A DNA stretch of 64,000 bases from Streptomyces sp. DH12 (GCF_020873895.1 NZ_JAHWGT010000002.1:1-64000), one strand, 5' to 3'. Numbered from the stretch's first letter, positions 8,276 to 17,536 are shown. A program made the numbers and translations. Notes: generated by a model from the sequence alone, not told the origin.

Positions 8276-10393
8276 GTGACCGCCGAGACGTCCGTTCCGT
8301 CCAGTGCGCTGCTGACCGCAGACCGTGACGGTTCCAACTACACCGCGCGGCACCTGCTCGTCCTCGAGGGGCTCGAAGCGGTCCGCAAGCGTCCCGGCAT
8401 GTACATCGGGTCCACCGACAGCCGTGGCTTGATGCACTGCATCTGGGAGATCATCGACAACTCCGTCGACGAGGCCCTCGGCGGGTACTGCGACAACATC
8501 GAGGTGATCCTCCACGAGGACGGCTCGGTGGAGGTCCGGGACAACGGCCGCGGCATCCCCGTGGACGTGGAGCCGAAGACGGGCCTGTCCGGTGTCGAGG
8601 TCGTCATGACCAAGCTGCACGCCGGCGGGAAGTTCGGCGGCGGCTCGTACGCCGCGTCCGGCGGTCTGCACGGCGTGGGCGCCTCCGTGGTGAACGCCCT
8701 CTCCGCCCGCCTCGACGTCGAGGTCGACCGCAGCGGCTCCACCCACGCGATCAGCTTCCGCCGCGGCGTGCCCGGGATCTTCACCGAGTCCGGCCCCGAC
8801 GCCCCCTTCGACCCGGGGAACGGCCTGCGCAAGACCAAGCGCGTGCCCAAGACGCGCACGGGCACGCGCGTGCGCTACTGGGCGGACCGGCAGATCTTCC
8901 TCAAGGACGCCAAGCTGTCCCTGGAGACCCTGCACCAGCGGGCCCGCCAGACCGCTTTCCTCGTGCCTGGCCTGACCATCGTCGTCCGCGACGACCGCGA
9001 CCTGGACGGCGTGGGGAAGAGCCAGGAGATCTTCCGCTTCGACGGGGGCATCAGCGAGTTCTGCGAGTACCTCGCCCCCGACAAGCCCGTCTCCGACGTC
9101 CTGCGCCTCACCGGCCAGGGCACCTTCAAGGAGACCGTCCCGGTCCTCGACGAGCGCGGCCACATGACGCCCACCGAGGTCACCCGCGAGCTCGGCGTCG
9201 ACGTCGCCCTGCGCTGGGGCACCGGCTACGACAGCACCGTCCGGTCGTTCGTCAACATCATCGCCACCCCCAAGGGCGGCACCCACGTCACCGGCTTCGA
9301 GCGGGCCGTGACCAAGACGGTGAACGAGGTCCTGCGCGCCGCGAAGCTGCTGCGCGTCGCCGAGGACGACATCGTGAAGGACGACGCCCTGGAGGGCCTG
9401 ACCGCCGTCGTGACGGTCCGGCTCGCCGAGCCGCAGTTCGAGGGGCAGACGAAGGAGGTCCTGGGCACGTCCGCGGCCAACCGCATCGTCGCCAACGTCG
9501 TCGCCAAGGAGCTCAAGGCCTTCCTCACCTCCACCAAGCGCGACGCGAAGGCGCAGGCCCGCGCCGTCCTGGAGAAGGCCGTCGCCGCCGCCCGCACCCG
9601 CATCGCGGCCCGCCAGCACAAGGAGGCCCAGCGTCGGAAGACCGCGTTGGAGACCTCCTCCCTGCCGGCCAAGCTCGCCGACTGCCGCAGCGACGACGTG
9701 GAGCGCAGCGAGCTGTTCATCGTCGAGGGGGACTCCGCGCTCGGTACGGCCAAGCTCGCCCGCAACAGCGAGTTCCAGGCCCTGCTGCCCATCCGCGGCA
9801 AGATCCTCAACGTCCAGAAGTCCTCCGTGTCGGACATGCTGAAGAACGCCGAGTGCGGGGCGATCATCCAGGTCATAGGAGCGGGCTCGGGCCGGACCTT
9901 CGACATCGACGCCGCCCGTTACGGCAAGATCGTCCTCCTCGTGGACGCCGACGTCGACGGCGCGCACATCCGCTGCCTGCTGCTCACGCTGTTCCAGCGG
10001 TACATGCGGCCCATGGTGGAGTCGGGCCGCGTCTTCGCCGCGGTGCCGCCGCTCCACCGGATCGAGCTGGTCCAGCCCAAGAAGGGCCAGGACAAGTACG
10101 TGTACACGTACTCGGACGGTGAGCTGCGCCAGACGCTGCTGGAGTTCCAGCGCAAGGGCGTCCGGTACAAGGACTCCATCCAGCGTTACAAGGGCCTCGG
10201 CGAGATGGACGCCGACCAGCTGGCGGAGACCACGATGGACCCCCGCCACCGCACCCTGCGCCGTATCAACATCGGGGACCTGGAGGCGGCCGAGCAGGTC
10301 TTCGACCTGCTCATGGGCAACGACGTCGCCCCCCGCAAGGAGTTCATCACCAGCTCCGCCGCGACCCTGGACCGCTCGCGCATCGACGCCTGA
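8276..10393 (+). CDS. parE: ParE, topoisomerase IV subunit B
   Basis: 705 aa from GTG 8276 with GAGGAGCG at 8262-8269; in-frame upstream codons are non-coding in character. GHKL ATPase motifs NSVDEALGG and DNGRGIPVD are in the first 110 residues, the transducer domain in the middle, and a TOPRIM domain with EGDSALG and DADVDGAH towards residues 480-565. The length equals Streptomyces ParE (about 707). The enzyme decatenates daughter chromosomes together with ParC, encoded at 17.5-20 kb on the other strand. Gyrase (gyrB) is the paralogue, but the locus and the parC partner fix the identity. Confidence 0.94.
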   Translation: MTAETSVPSSALLTADRDGSNYTARHLLVLEGLEAVRKRPGMYIGSTDSRGLMHCIWEIIDNSVDEALGGYCDNIEVILHEDGSVEVRDNGRGIPVDVEPKTGLSGVEVVMTKLHAGGKFGGGSYAASGGLHGVGASVVNALSARLDVEVDRSGSTHAISFRRGVPGIFTESGPDAPFDPGNGLRKTKRVPKTRTGTRVRYWADRQIFLKDAKLSLETLHQRARQTAFLVPGLTIVVRDDRDLDGVGKSQEIFRFDGGISEFCEYLAPDKPVSDVLRLTGQGTFKETVPVLDERGHMTPTEVTRELGVDVALRWGTGYDSTVRSFVNIIATPKGGTHVTGFERAVTKTVNEVLRAAKLLRVAEDDIVKDDALEGLTAVVTVRLAEPQFEGQTKEVLGTSAANRIVANVVAKELKAFLTSTKRDAKAQARAVLEKAVAAARTRIAARQHKEAQRRKTALETSSLPAKLADCRSDDVERSELFIVEGDSALGTAKLARNSEFQALLPIRGKILNVQKSSVSDMLKNAECGAIIQVIGAGSGRTFDIDAARYGKIVLLVDADVDGAHIRCLLLTLFQRYMRPMVESGRVFAAVPPLHRIELVQPKKGQDKYVYTYSDGELRQTLLEFQRKGVRYKDSIQRYKGLGEMDADQLAETTMDPRHRTLRRINIGDLEAAEQVFDLLMGNDVAPRKEFITSSAATLDRSRIDA

Positions 10394-10709
10394 CCGCACC
10401 GCCGCGAACCTTGCGCGGCGACGGCACACGTCAGGAGCCCACCGGCCGGAACCGCTTCCGGCCGGTGGGCTCCTGTCGTTCCCGGCCGAATCGGGCCGTC
10501 CCCGGCCGGCCCGGGCTGACAACGCGTCCGGCCCAGGGCTGGAGCCGGGCCCGCCCCGGCGTGACACCGGGCCCGGCCCGGGCTGGTTACCGGGCCCGCC
10601 CCGGCGTCACCTGATGGGGTGAAACGACCGGGAGAAGAGTCCGGGAACTTCCCGTTCTGCCCATGCTTGCCACGCGGCCGAAACGGTTCGCTGACAAGGA
10701 GAGTTACCG
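10394..10709. other. Intergenic region after parE
   Basis: About 316 nt. It holds the parE terminator (10433-10474), then GC-rich direct repeats of an 18-nt unit CCGGGCCCGCCCCGGCGT at 10545-10562 and 10590-10607, and the ribosome site of the next gene. No gene seen. Confidence 0.65.
10433..10474 (+). terminator. parE terminator hairpin
   Basis: A perfect 19-bp stem (10433-10451 with 10456-10474) closes a CCGC tetraloop, 40 nt after the parE stop. Confidence 0.88.
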
Positions 10710-11267
10710 GTGGACAACTGGGAAGGACGCGACGCCGCCGCGACGCGCATCGAAGACCCCTGGTACGACGCGCTGGCGTACGGGTGGGGCGAGCCGGGCC
10801 GTGAGGCACCCGGGGCGGGCGCCCCGGGCACGGCGGACCCGGCGGGCGCCGGGCCCGACGCCCGGGGCGCCTCGGCCACGGCGGGCGGCGCCGGGGAGCG
10901 ACCGGGACCGTCCGCCGCCGACGTGCCCCGGGACCGCGCGGCCGACGTCTACCTGGAGGTCCACCGCAGCCCCGCCTTCCAGGAGGTGCGCGGCCGCTAC
11001 CGCCGGTTCGTCGGCCCGGCCGCCCTCGTCTTCCTCGGCTGGTACCTCGGCTACGTCGTCACCGCGACCGCCGCGCCCGGCCTGATGGCCCGCCCGGTCA
11101 TCGGCGCGGTGAACGTGGCGATGCTCGCGGGCCTCGGCCAGTTCCTCACCACCTTCGCGCTGACCTGGGCCTACACCCGGCACGCCCGGGTGCACCGGGA
11201 CCGCGCCGCGCTGGAACTGCGCTGGGACACCCAGCAGATGACCCGGGAGGCGCGCCGTGACCGGTGA
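10710..11267 (+). CDS. DUF485 membrane protein (YjcH-like)
   Basis: 185 aa from GTG 10710 with AAGGAGAG at 10696-10703. The first 75 residues are Ala/Gly/Pro-rich and look disordered. The rest is a DUF485 domain with the start motif RSPAFQEVRGRYRRFVGP and two membrane segments (about 107-128 and 133-158). DUF485 proteins are encoded with ActP-type acetate symporters and are thought to assist them. Its stop overlaps the next gene's start by 11 nt, so the two are translationally coupled. The disordered N-terminus is longer than in E. coli YjcH (about 104 aa). Confidence 0.85.
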   Translation: MDNWEGRDAAATRIEDPWYDALAYGWGEPGREAPGAGAPGTADPAGAGPDARGASATAGGAGERPGPSAADVPRDRAADVYLEVHRSPAFQEVRGRYRRFVGPAALVFLGWYLGYVVTATAAPGLMARPVIGAVNVAMLAGLGQFLTTFALTWAYTRHARVHRDRAALELRWDTQQMTREARRDR

Positions 11268-12861
11268 CCACCAGACCCTGGCCCTGCTGCTGTTCGCCGC
11301 GTTCGTCGCGGTCACCCTCGCCATCACCACCTGGGCGAGCCGCCGCCGGCACGGCGGCGCGGAGGAGTTCTACACCGGCGGCCGGCTCTTCTCCCCCATG
11401 GAGAACGGTTTCGCCATCTCCGGCGACTACATGTCCGCCGCGTCCTTCCTCGGCATCTCCGGGCTGATCGCGCTCCACGGGTACGACGGGATGCTGTACT
11501 CGGTGGGCTTCCTCGTGGCCTGGCTCGTCGTCCTCCTCTTCGTCGCCGAAGCGGTGCGCAATTGCGGGCGGTTCACCCTCGCCGACGTCGTCGCCGCCCG
11601 CATGGGCGAGCGCCGCGTCCGTACCGCCGTGGGCCTCTCGTCCGTCGCCGTCTCCCTCCTCTACCTCGTGGCGCAGATGGTCGGGGCGGGCACTCTGGTC
11701 GCCCTCCTCCTCGGCGGTACCGGCGACGCCGCCCGCGGCTGGACGGTCGTCGGGGTGGGCGCGCTGATGGTCGTCCACGTCTCGCTGGGCGGCATGCGCG
11801 CCACCACCTGGATCCAAATCGTCAAGGCCGTGCTGCTGATGGCGGGCGCCGGCACCCTCACCGTGCTCGTCCTGCTGCGCTTCCGCGGCGACTTCGGCGC
11901 GCTGCTGACCACCGCGGCCGAACGCAGCGGGCACGGCCCGGCCTTCCTCGCCCCCGGCCTCGCCTACGGCGGGGGCTGGACCGCCGGCCTCGACTTCGTC
12001 AGCCTCGGCATCGCCCTCGTCCTCGGCACGGCCGGCCTGCCCCACATCCTCGCCCGCTTCTCCACCGTGCCCACCGCTCGGTCGGCGCGGAGCTCGGTCG
12101 TCTGGTCCATCGGCCTCATCGGCGGCTTCTACCTCATGACCATCGTCCTCGGGTTCGGCGCCGCCGCGATCGTCGGCACGGACTCCGTGCGCGCCTCCAA
12201 CGCCGCCGGGAACACCGCCGTCCCGCTGCTCGCGCTCGACCTCGGCGGCGGAGCGGGCTCCATCGGCGGCGCCGTCCTCTTCGCGGTGGTCGCGGCCGTG
12301 GCGTTCGCGACGATCCTCGCGGTGGTCGCCGGCATCACCCTCGCCTCCTCCACGTCGGTCGCCCACGACCTGTACGCCTCGTTCACCCGCGGCCGGGACG
12401 GCCGTCCGGCCGGCCGGTACGGCGAGGTCGCGGTCGCCCGCGTGTCCGCCGTGGTGATCGGGGCGGCCGCCATCGGGCTCGGCCTGCTGGCCCAGGAGCT
12501 GAACGTGGCGTTCCTCGTCGGGCTCGCCTTCGCGGTCGCCGCCTCGGCGAACCTCCCCGTCCTGCTGTACGCGCTGTTCTGGCGCCGGTTCACCACCCGC
12601 GGGGCGGTGTGGTCCGTGTACGGGGGGCTGGTGCCGGCCGTCGTGCTCGTGGTGCTGTCGCCGGTGGTCTCGGGGAGCCCCGGTGCGCTCTTCCCTGGCG
12701 TCGACTTCCACCTCTTCCCGCTCCAGAACCCGGGGGTGGTCTCCATCCCGCTCGGCTTCCTGGCGGGGTGGCTGGGCACGCTCACCTCGCCCGAGCCGCC
12801 GGACCCGGCCAAGCACGCCGAGACGGAGGTGCGCGCCCTGACCGGTGCGGGCGCGGCGTGA
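11257..12861 (+). CDS. ActP-like sodium:solute (acetate) symporter
   Basis: 534 aa, GTG start inside the end of the DUF485 gene. A polytopic membrane protein of the SSS family with about 13 segments and the family signature around FYTGGRLFSPMENGFAISGDYMSAASFLG (about 35-63). With the DUF485 partner, the best match is the acetate/short monocarboxylate cation symporter group (ActP/MctC); substrate is inferred from context only. The hydrophilic C-terminus is short. Both genes form a two-gene operon on the plus strand. Confidence 0.85.
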   Translation: MTGDHQTLALLLFAAFVAVTLAITTWASRRRHGGAEEFYTGGRLFSPMENGFAISGDYMSAASFLGISGLIALHGYDGMLYSVGFLVAWLVVLLFVAEAVRNCGRFTLADVVAARMGERRVRTAVGLSSVAVSLLYLVAQMVGAGTLVALLLGGTGDAARGWTVVGVGALMVVHVSLGGMRATTWIQIVKAVLLMAGAGTLTVLVLLRFRGDFGALLTTAAERSGHGPAFLAPGLAYGGGWTAGLDFVSLGIALVLGTAGLPHILARFSTVPTARSARSSVVWSIGLIGGFYLMTIVLGFGAAAIVGTDSVRASNAAGNTAVPLLALDLGGGAGSIGGAVLFAVVAAVAFATILAVVAGITLASSTSVAHDLYASFTRGRDGRPAGRYGEVAVARVSAVVIGAAAIGLGLLAQELNVAFLVGLAFAVAASANLPVLLYALFWRRFTTRGAVWSVYGGLVPAVVLVVLSPVVSGSPGALFPGVDFHLFPLQNPGVVSIPLGFLAGWLGTLTSPEPPDPAKHAETEVRALTGAGAA

Positions 12862-13019
12862 CGGGCGCCGGCTGACGGGTGACGAACGACGGGGACGGGC
12901 GCGGGGAGGGGTGTGACGGGCGAGGGCGGAGGGCGGCGAGGGGCGGCGCGGGCCAGGGTGTCGGCGCGGTGGCCGCGGCGTGGCGGGCGAGTCGGGAAGA
13001 CGGAGGCGTGCTGGATGTC

Positions 13020-13048
13020 TTGACGACTCGTCACGCCCGCCACATATT
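13020..13048 (+). promoter_or_regulatory. Candidate vegetative promoter of the lipase
   Basis: TTGACG (13020-13025) and CATATT (13043-13048) are separated by 17 nt, a near-consensus HrdB promoter in a locally AT-rich patch. The predicted start is about 13055, giving a leader of about 140 nt. Confidence 0.55.
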
Positions 13049-13072
13049 ACGTACCGGTAGTACGCACCAGTA

Positions 13073-13084
13073 ACTGCGCGCAGT
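13073..13084. promoter_or_regulatory. 12-bp palindrome in lipase leader
   Basis: ACTGCGCGCAGT is a perfect palindrome about 20 nt downstream of the predicted transcription start; a possible operator. Confidence 0.3.
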
Positions 13085-13194
13085 GCCTCGTGACACCGGC
13101 AGGCCGGACGGGACCGCCTGCCGTATCCCCGTCCGCTCCCCGGCCTCCCGCCCGCCGGGGGCGACGCCTCCGCCCCCACCCGAGAGGCACCGCC

Positions 13195-14076
13195 ATGCGT
13201 TCCGTCCCCCCGGGCCGCCGCGCCCGTACCGTCCTCGCCGCCATCACCACCGCCGCGGCCGCCCTGGCCACGGCCGCGCTCGGCGCCGGGCCGGCCTCGG
13301 CCGCCGAGACGTCCGTCGGCCGCTACGTCGCGCTGGGCGACTCGTTCGCCTCGGCGGCCGGCGTGCCCGACCAGGTCGACTCCGCCTGCATGCGCTCCGA
13401 CCGCAACTACCCCTCCCTGGTACGCGCCGCGCTGAACCCGGCCGCGCACCGGGACGTCTCCTGCGGCGGGGCCACCACCGTGCACCTGACGACGGCCCAG
13501 AACAGCTCCGCGCCGCCCCAACTCGACGCGCTCGGCGCGGACACGGACGTGGTGACCCTCACCATCGGGGGCAACGACGTGGGCTTCGCCGACATCATCG
13601 TGCGGTGCGTGAGCCTCGGCCTGTTCAACCCCTTCGGTTCGCCGTGCAAGGCCAGCTACACCTGGACCGGCACCGACCAGTTGGCCGCCACCGTCAACGC
13701 CACGGCCCCCAAGATCGCGGCGGCCATCGACGGCGTCCGCCAGCGCGCGCCGCACGCGAGGATCCTGGTGACCGGCTACCCCGCGATCCTGCCCGACGAC
13801 GGGACCAACTGCCCGTCCGTCGTCTCGATCGCCAAGGGTGACGCCCCCTGGCTGCGCGACACCCACAAGCGGCTGAACGCCATGATCGCCGCCCAGGCGG
13901 CCCAGCGGGGCGCGGTGTACGTCGACACGTACACGAAGTCCATCGGCCATGACGCCTGCAAGCCGGCCGGGACGCGGTGGATGGAACCGCTCTTCACCAA
14001 CGCCGCCGCGCCGTTCCACCCGAACGCCGCGGGGGAGCGGGCGATGGCCGACGCGGTCCTCGCGGCCCTGCGCTGA
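13195..14076 (+). CDS. Secreted GDSL/SGNH lipase-esterase
   Basis: 293 aa from ATG 13195, GAGAGG at 13182-13187. A signal peptide with twin Arg-like basic start (about 1-36, ending ASA) precedes the mature enzyme. SGNH motifs: block I GDSFAS with Ser50, block III GGNDVG with Asn127, and block V FHPN with His275 near the C-terminus. Several cysteines suggest three disulfides as in the S. rimosus/S. coelicolor secreted lipases. It should hydrolyse ester bonds of lipids outside the cell. It stands alone, with its own promoter candidate. Confidence 0.9.
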   Translation: MRSVPPGRRARTVLAAITTAAAALATAALGAGPASAAETSVGRYVALGDSFASAAGVPDQVDSACMRSDRNYPSLVRAALNPAAHRDVSCGGATTVHLTTAQNSSAPPQLDALGADTDVVTLTIGGNDVGFADIIVRCVSLGLFNPFGSPCKASYTWTGTDQLAATVNATAPKIAAAIDGVRQRAPHARILVTGYPAILPDDGTNCPSVVSIAKGDAPWLRDTHKRLNAMIAAQAAQRGAVYVDTYTKSIGHDACKPAGTRWMEPLFTNAAAPFHPNAAGERAMADAVLAALR

Positions 14077-14158
14077 CCGGGCGGCGGAACCTGGGGCCTG
14101 TCTTGCCGGATCTCGCCGGGACCGGCCTGAACCTGAAGACAGGCCCTACGGGCAGGGT

Positions 14159-14248
14159 GCCCAGGCAGCCCAGGCAGCCCAGGCAGCCCAGGCAGCCCAG
14201 GCAGCCCAGGCAGCCCAGGCAGCCCAGGCAGCCCAGGCAGCCCAGGCA
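14159..14248. repeat. Ten perfect tandem copies of a 9-bp unit
   Basis: GCCCAGGCA is repeated ten times without error between the lipase stop and the stop codon of the convergent sensor kinase; the kinase stop (14251-14253) is 2 nt beyond the last copy. Perfect identity suggests recent slippage expansion. Confidence 0.95.
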
Positions 14249-14250
14249 GG

Positions 14251-16041
14251 TCAGGTGCCGGGCCCGGCCGCCGAGCTCGGTGCCGGTGCGCCCACCGGCC
14301 CGGCGGCCTCGCCGCCGGGCCCCGCTCCGCCCCGGGGCCCGGCGGCCCCGGTCCCCGCCTCGGGACCCGCCGGGGCCGGTGCGGCCTCCGCGAGGGCCTC
14401 CGTGAGGGCCTCCGGCAGGGTCACCGTGAACTCCGCGCCACCGCCCGCCGCCCCGCCCACCCGTACGCCGCCCCCGTGGCGCTCCGCGAGCCGGCGGACG
14501 AGGGGGAGGCCCAGGCCGCGGCCGGCGCCGTGGGAGGGCTCGCGCTTGGTCGACCAGCCCTCCGTGAACACCGCCTCCCGGTGGTCAGCCGGGACGCCCG
14601 GCCCGGTGTCGGACACCCGCAGCACCGCCGTGCGCCCCCGGGCCGCGAGCCCCACCTCGACCGCGGCGTCCCGCGAACCGGCCGCCGCGTCCACGGCGTT
14701 GTCCACGAGGTTGCCCAGCACCGTGACCACCTCGCCCGGCGCGACCAGGCGGTCGGGCAGCAGCGACCCGGGGGAGACCCGCAGCGCGACGCCGCGTTCG
14801 GCCGCCACCGTGGCCTTGCCCACCAGCAGCGCCGCCACCAGCGGGTCGTGCACCTTCTCGGTGACCTGCTCGGCGGTGGCCCGCCGCACCCCCGCCACCT
14901 CCACCAGGTACTCCACCGCGTCGTCGTACATCTCCAGCTGCAACAGCCCCAGGAGGGTGTGCAACCGGTTGGCGTGCTCGTGGTCCTGCGCCCGCAGCGC
15001 GTCGATCAGCCCGTGCGTCGCGTCCAGCTCGCGCCCCAGCCGCTCCAGCTCGGTACGGTCCCGCAGGGTCACCACCGCGCCGCCGTCGTGCGTCGGCATG
15101 CGGTTCGCCACCAGCACCCGCCGACCCCGGACCGCCACCAGGTCCCCGCCCGTGACCCGGCCGCCCAGCACGTCCGCGGTACGCCCGCCGCCGAGCACCT
15201 CCTCCAACGGCCGCCCGATCACCTCGGGCCCGAGCTCCAGCAGCCGCTGCGCCTCGTCGTTGACCAGCCGGATGCGGTCGGCCCCGTCCAGCGCGACGAC
15301 CCCCTCGCGGATGCCGTGCAGCATCGCCTCCCGCTCGGCCAGCAGCGCCGCGATGTCGGAGAACGCCAGGTCCCGCGTCTGCCGCTGGATCCGCCGGGCG
15401 ATCAGCCACGCGGCCAGCGCCCCCGCCGCCAGGGCCCCGCCCGCGTACGCGAGCAGCGGGGGTATCGCCGCGAGGAACCGGTTCCGCACGCTGTCGTACC
15501 CGATGCCCACCGAGACCGCCCCGACGATCCGCCCGTCCCCGTCGCGCAGCGGCGCCTTGCCGCGGGCGGAGCGCCCGAGCGTGCCGCTGTCGATCTCCAG
15601 GACGTCCCGGCCCGCCAGCACGCCGCTGGGGTCCGTCGACACCACCTGGCCGACCCTGGCCGGGTCCGGGTGGGACCAGCGGACGCCGCGCACGTCCATG
15701 ACGACCACGTACTCCGAGCCCGTCGCCCGCCGGATCCGCTCGGCCTCCGCCTGGACCGGGCCGTCAGGCGCGGGGGCCGACGCCAGCAGCTCGCCGGCCA
15801 GCCGCGACGACGCCGTGGTCTGCGCGACGGCCAGCGCCCGCCGCATCGCCTGGTCGTCGAGCTGGCTGCTCAGCGGCGCCAGGAACAACCCGGTGACCAG
15901 GACCGTCACGCCGGCGGCCACCGCCACCTGGATCAGCAGCACCTGCGAGAACACCCGGCGGGGACGGCCGAACGGCAGCAGGGGCGGCCGGACGCGCGCG
16001 GGACCGCGGGTCGGCGGGGCGGGTGAGAGGACCGGGCACAT
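14251..16041 (-). CDS. DcuS/CitA-type sensor histidine kinase
   Basis: 596 aa from ATG 16041. Architecture: membrane segment (about 25-52), extracytoplasmic sensor domain with a DcuS/CitA-like end (GRIVGAVSVGIGYDSVR), second membrane segment (about 190-220), cytoplasmic PAS domain, then a SpoOB-type dimerisation helix whose phospho-acceptor is in DHEHANRLHTLLG, and an HATPase domain (NLVDNAVDAA, DTGPGVP, GRGLGLPLV). Relatives sense C4-dicarboxylates or citrate. The Ala/Gly/Pro-rich tail of about 60 residues is unusual. No response regulator is adjacent. No clear ribosome site: a TAGCGT hexamer 9 nt upstream suggests an almost leaderless transcript. Confidence 0.85.
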   Translation of the reverse strand: MCPVLSPAPPTRGPARVRPPLLPFGRPRRVFSQVLLIQVAVAAGVTVLVTGLFLAPLSSQLDDQAMRRALAVAQTTASSRLAGELLASAPAPDGPVQAEAERIRRATGSEYVVVMDVRGVRWSHPDPARVGQVVSTDPSGVLAGRDVLEIDSGTLGRSARGKAPLRDGDGRIVGAVSVGIGYDSVRNRFLAAIPPLLAYAGGALAAGALAAWLIARRIQRQTRDLAFSDIAALLAEREAMLHGIREGVVALDGADRIRLVNDEAQRLLELGPEVIGRPLEEVLGGGRTADVLGGRVTGGDLVAVRGRRVLVANRMPTHDGGAVVTLRDRTELERLGRELDATHGLIDALRAQDHEHANRLHTLLGLLQLEMYDDAVEYLVEVAGVRRATAEQVTEKVHDPLVAALLVGKATVAAERGVALRVSPGSLLPDRLVAPGEVVTVLGNLVDNAVDAAAGSRDAAVEVGLAARGRTAVLRVSDTGPGVPADHREAVFTEGWSTKREPSHGAGRGLGLPLVRRLAERHGGGVRVGGAAGGGAEFTVTLPEALTEALAEAAPAPAGPEAGTGAAGPRGGAGPGGEAAGPVGAPAPSSAAGPGT

Positions 16042-16159
16042 GGCGGAACACGCTAGACGGCCCCGCCGCCGGACGGAACGGCCGCCGCCGCCCCGGCGAC
16101 GCGCCCGCCTATCCTGAGGAACCCTCCGTTCCTCCACGGCCGAGTGAGAAAGGTGCCCC

Positions 16160-17467
16160 TTGAGCGCGCAGCAGATCCCCGTCGTCGTCCTCGCGGGATT
16201 CCTCGGGTCCGGCAAGACCACCCTGCTCAACCACCTCCTGCGCAGCGCCCGGGGCACCCGGATCGGCGTGATGGTCAACGACTTCGGTTCCATCGAGATC
16301 GACGCCATGACCGTCGCCGGCCAGGTCGGCTCCACGGTGTCCCTCGGCAACGGCTGCCTGTGCTGCGCCGTCGACACGAGCGAACTCGACACCTACCTGG
16401 ACACGCTCACCCGGCCCGGCATGGGGCTCGACGTCATCGTCATCGAGGCCAGCGGCCTGGCCGAGCCGCAGGAGCTGGTCCGGATGATCCTCGCGAGCGA
16501 GAACGCCCGGGTGGTGTACGGCGGGCTCGTCGAGGTCGTGGACGCCGCCGAGTTCGACGCGACGCGCGCCCGGCACCCCGAGACGGACCGGCACCTCGCG
16601 CTCGCCGACCTCGTCGTCGTGAACAAGGCCGACCGGGTCCCGGAGGACGGACTGCGGCGCGTCGTGGACGCCGTGACGGGCGTCGCCGACCGGGCCGCGG
16701 TGATCGGCGCGGCGTACGGGCGGGTCGACCCGGAGCTGCTCTTCGACCGCGCCGCCCGCCCGGACGAGGGCCCCGGCGGTGTCCGGCAGCTCTCCTTCGA
16801 GGACCTGTACGCCGACGCGTACGAGCGCGACCACCGGGAGCACCCGCACGCCGCCTACGAGACGGTGTCGTTCACGTCCGGGGAGCCGATGCACCCGCGG
16901 CGGCTGATGGACTTCCTGGACTCGCGGCCGGAGGGGCTGTACCGGATCAAGGGGTTCGTCGACTTCGGCGCCGCCGACCCGGACCACCGGTACGCCGTCC
17001 ACGCCGTGGGCCGCTTCCTGCGCTTCTACCCGCAGCCCTGGCCGCCGGGGGAGCGGCTGACCCAGCTCGTCCTGATCGGGGCCGGCACGGACGGGGCCGC
17101 CCTGCTGCGGGGCCTCGACGCCTGCCGGGTCGCGGGCCCGAAGGACGCGCCGGAGGAGCACGCCCTGTGGGGGGTGCTGCGGTACGTGCCCGAGCCGGAA
17201 CCCGAGAAGGAAGCCGACGGTGCCACCGCCGCCACGGACGGCGCCCCGGTACCGGAGGCCCCCACCCCGGCCCCCGACCCGGACCCGTACGCGGAGCCCG
17301 ACCCCTACGCGGAACCGGATCCGGACCTCGACCCCTACGCGGATCCGGACCCCTACGCGGATCCGGACCCGGACCAGGACCTCGACCCCTACGCGGACCC
17401 CGGCCCCGCCCCGGACGCCCCCGGTACCTCCCCGTACGGCCGCCCGCACCCCCCGTACGGCGCCTGA
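16160..17467 (+). CDS. CobW/P47K-family GTP-binding metallochaperone
   Basis: 435 aa, TTG start at 16160 with GAGAAAGG 6 nt ahead; a TATCCT -10-like box lies at 16110-16115. The GTPase has Walker A GFLGSGKTT (13-21), the CobW metal motif GCLCC with Cys66, 68, 69, and NKAD for guanine recognition. A CobW C-terminal domain occupies about 225-345. COG0523 proteins insert or deliver metals such as zinc or cobalt. Residues 365-435 form an acidic, disordered tail with repeated DPYA(E/D)PDP units, not part of the family core. The metal is unknown; no zinc-regulator (Zur) partner is visible nearby. Confidence 0.88.
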   Translation: MSAQQIPVVVLAGFLGSGKTTLLNHLLRSARGTRIGVMVNDFGSIEIDAMTVAGQVGSTVSLGNGCLCCAVDTSELDTYLDTLTRPGMGLDVIVIEASGLAEPQELVRMILASENARVVYGGLVEVVDAAEFDATRARHPETDRHLALADLVVVNKADRVPEDGLRRVVDAVTGVADRAAVIGAAYGRVDPELLFDRAARPDEGPGGVRQLSFEDLYADAYERDHREHPHAAYETVSFTSGEPMHPRRLMDFLDSRPEGLYRIKGFVDFGAADPDHRYAVHAVGRFLRFYPQPWPPGERLTQLVLIGAGTDGAALLRGLDACRVAGPKDAPEEHALWGVLRYVPEPEPEKEADGATAATDGAPVPEAPTPAPDPDPYAEPDPYAEPDPDLDPYADPDPYADPDPDQDLDPYADPGPAPDAPGTSPYGRPHPPYGA

Positions 17468-17475
17468 CGCACGGC

Positions 17476-17525
17476 GGCCGGGGCCCGCGGGCGCCCACCC
17501 GCCCGGCGGGCGGCGCGCCCCGGCC
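17476..17525. terminator. Bidirectional terminator between cobW-like gene and parC
   Basis: Arms GGCCGGGGC (17476-17484) and GCCCCGGCC (17517-17525), with further pairing inside, lie in the 69-nt gap between convergent genes. Confidence 0.6.
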
Positions 17526-17536
17526 CCTCACGCCCG

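Larger units (their letters stand above)
12862..13194 (+). other. Intergenic region upstream of the lipase
   Basis: About 333 nt. The first 150 nt are GC-rich and featureless; the second half contains a promoter candidate (13020-13048), a palindrome (13073-13084) and the lipase leader. Confidence 0.6.

Noticed and set aside
14159-14248. CRISPR array
   Set aside because: 9-bp units without spacers, and no cas genes; a simple tandem repeat.
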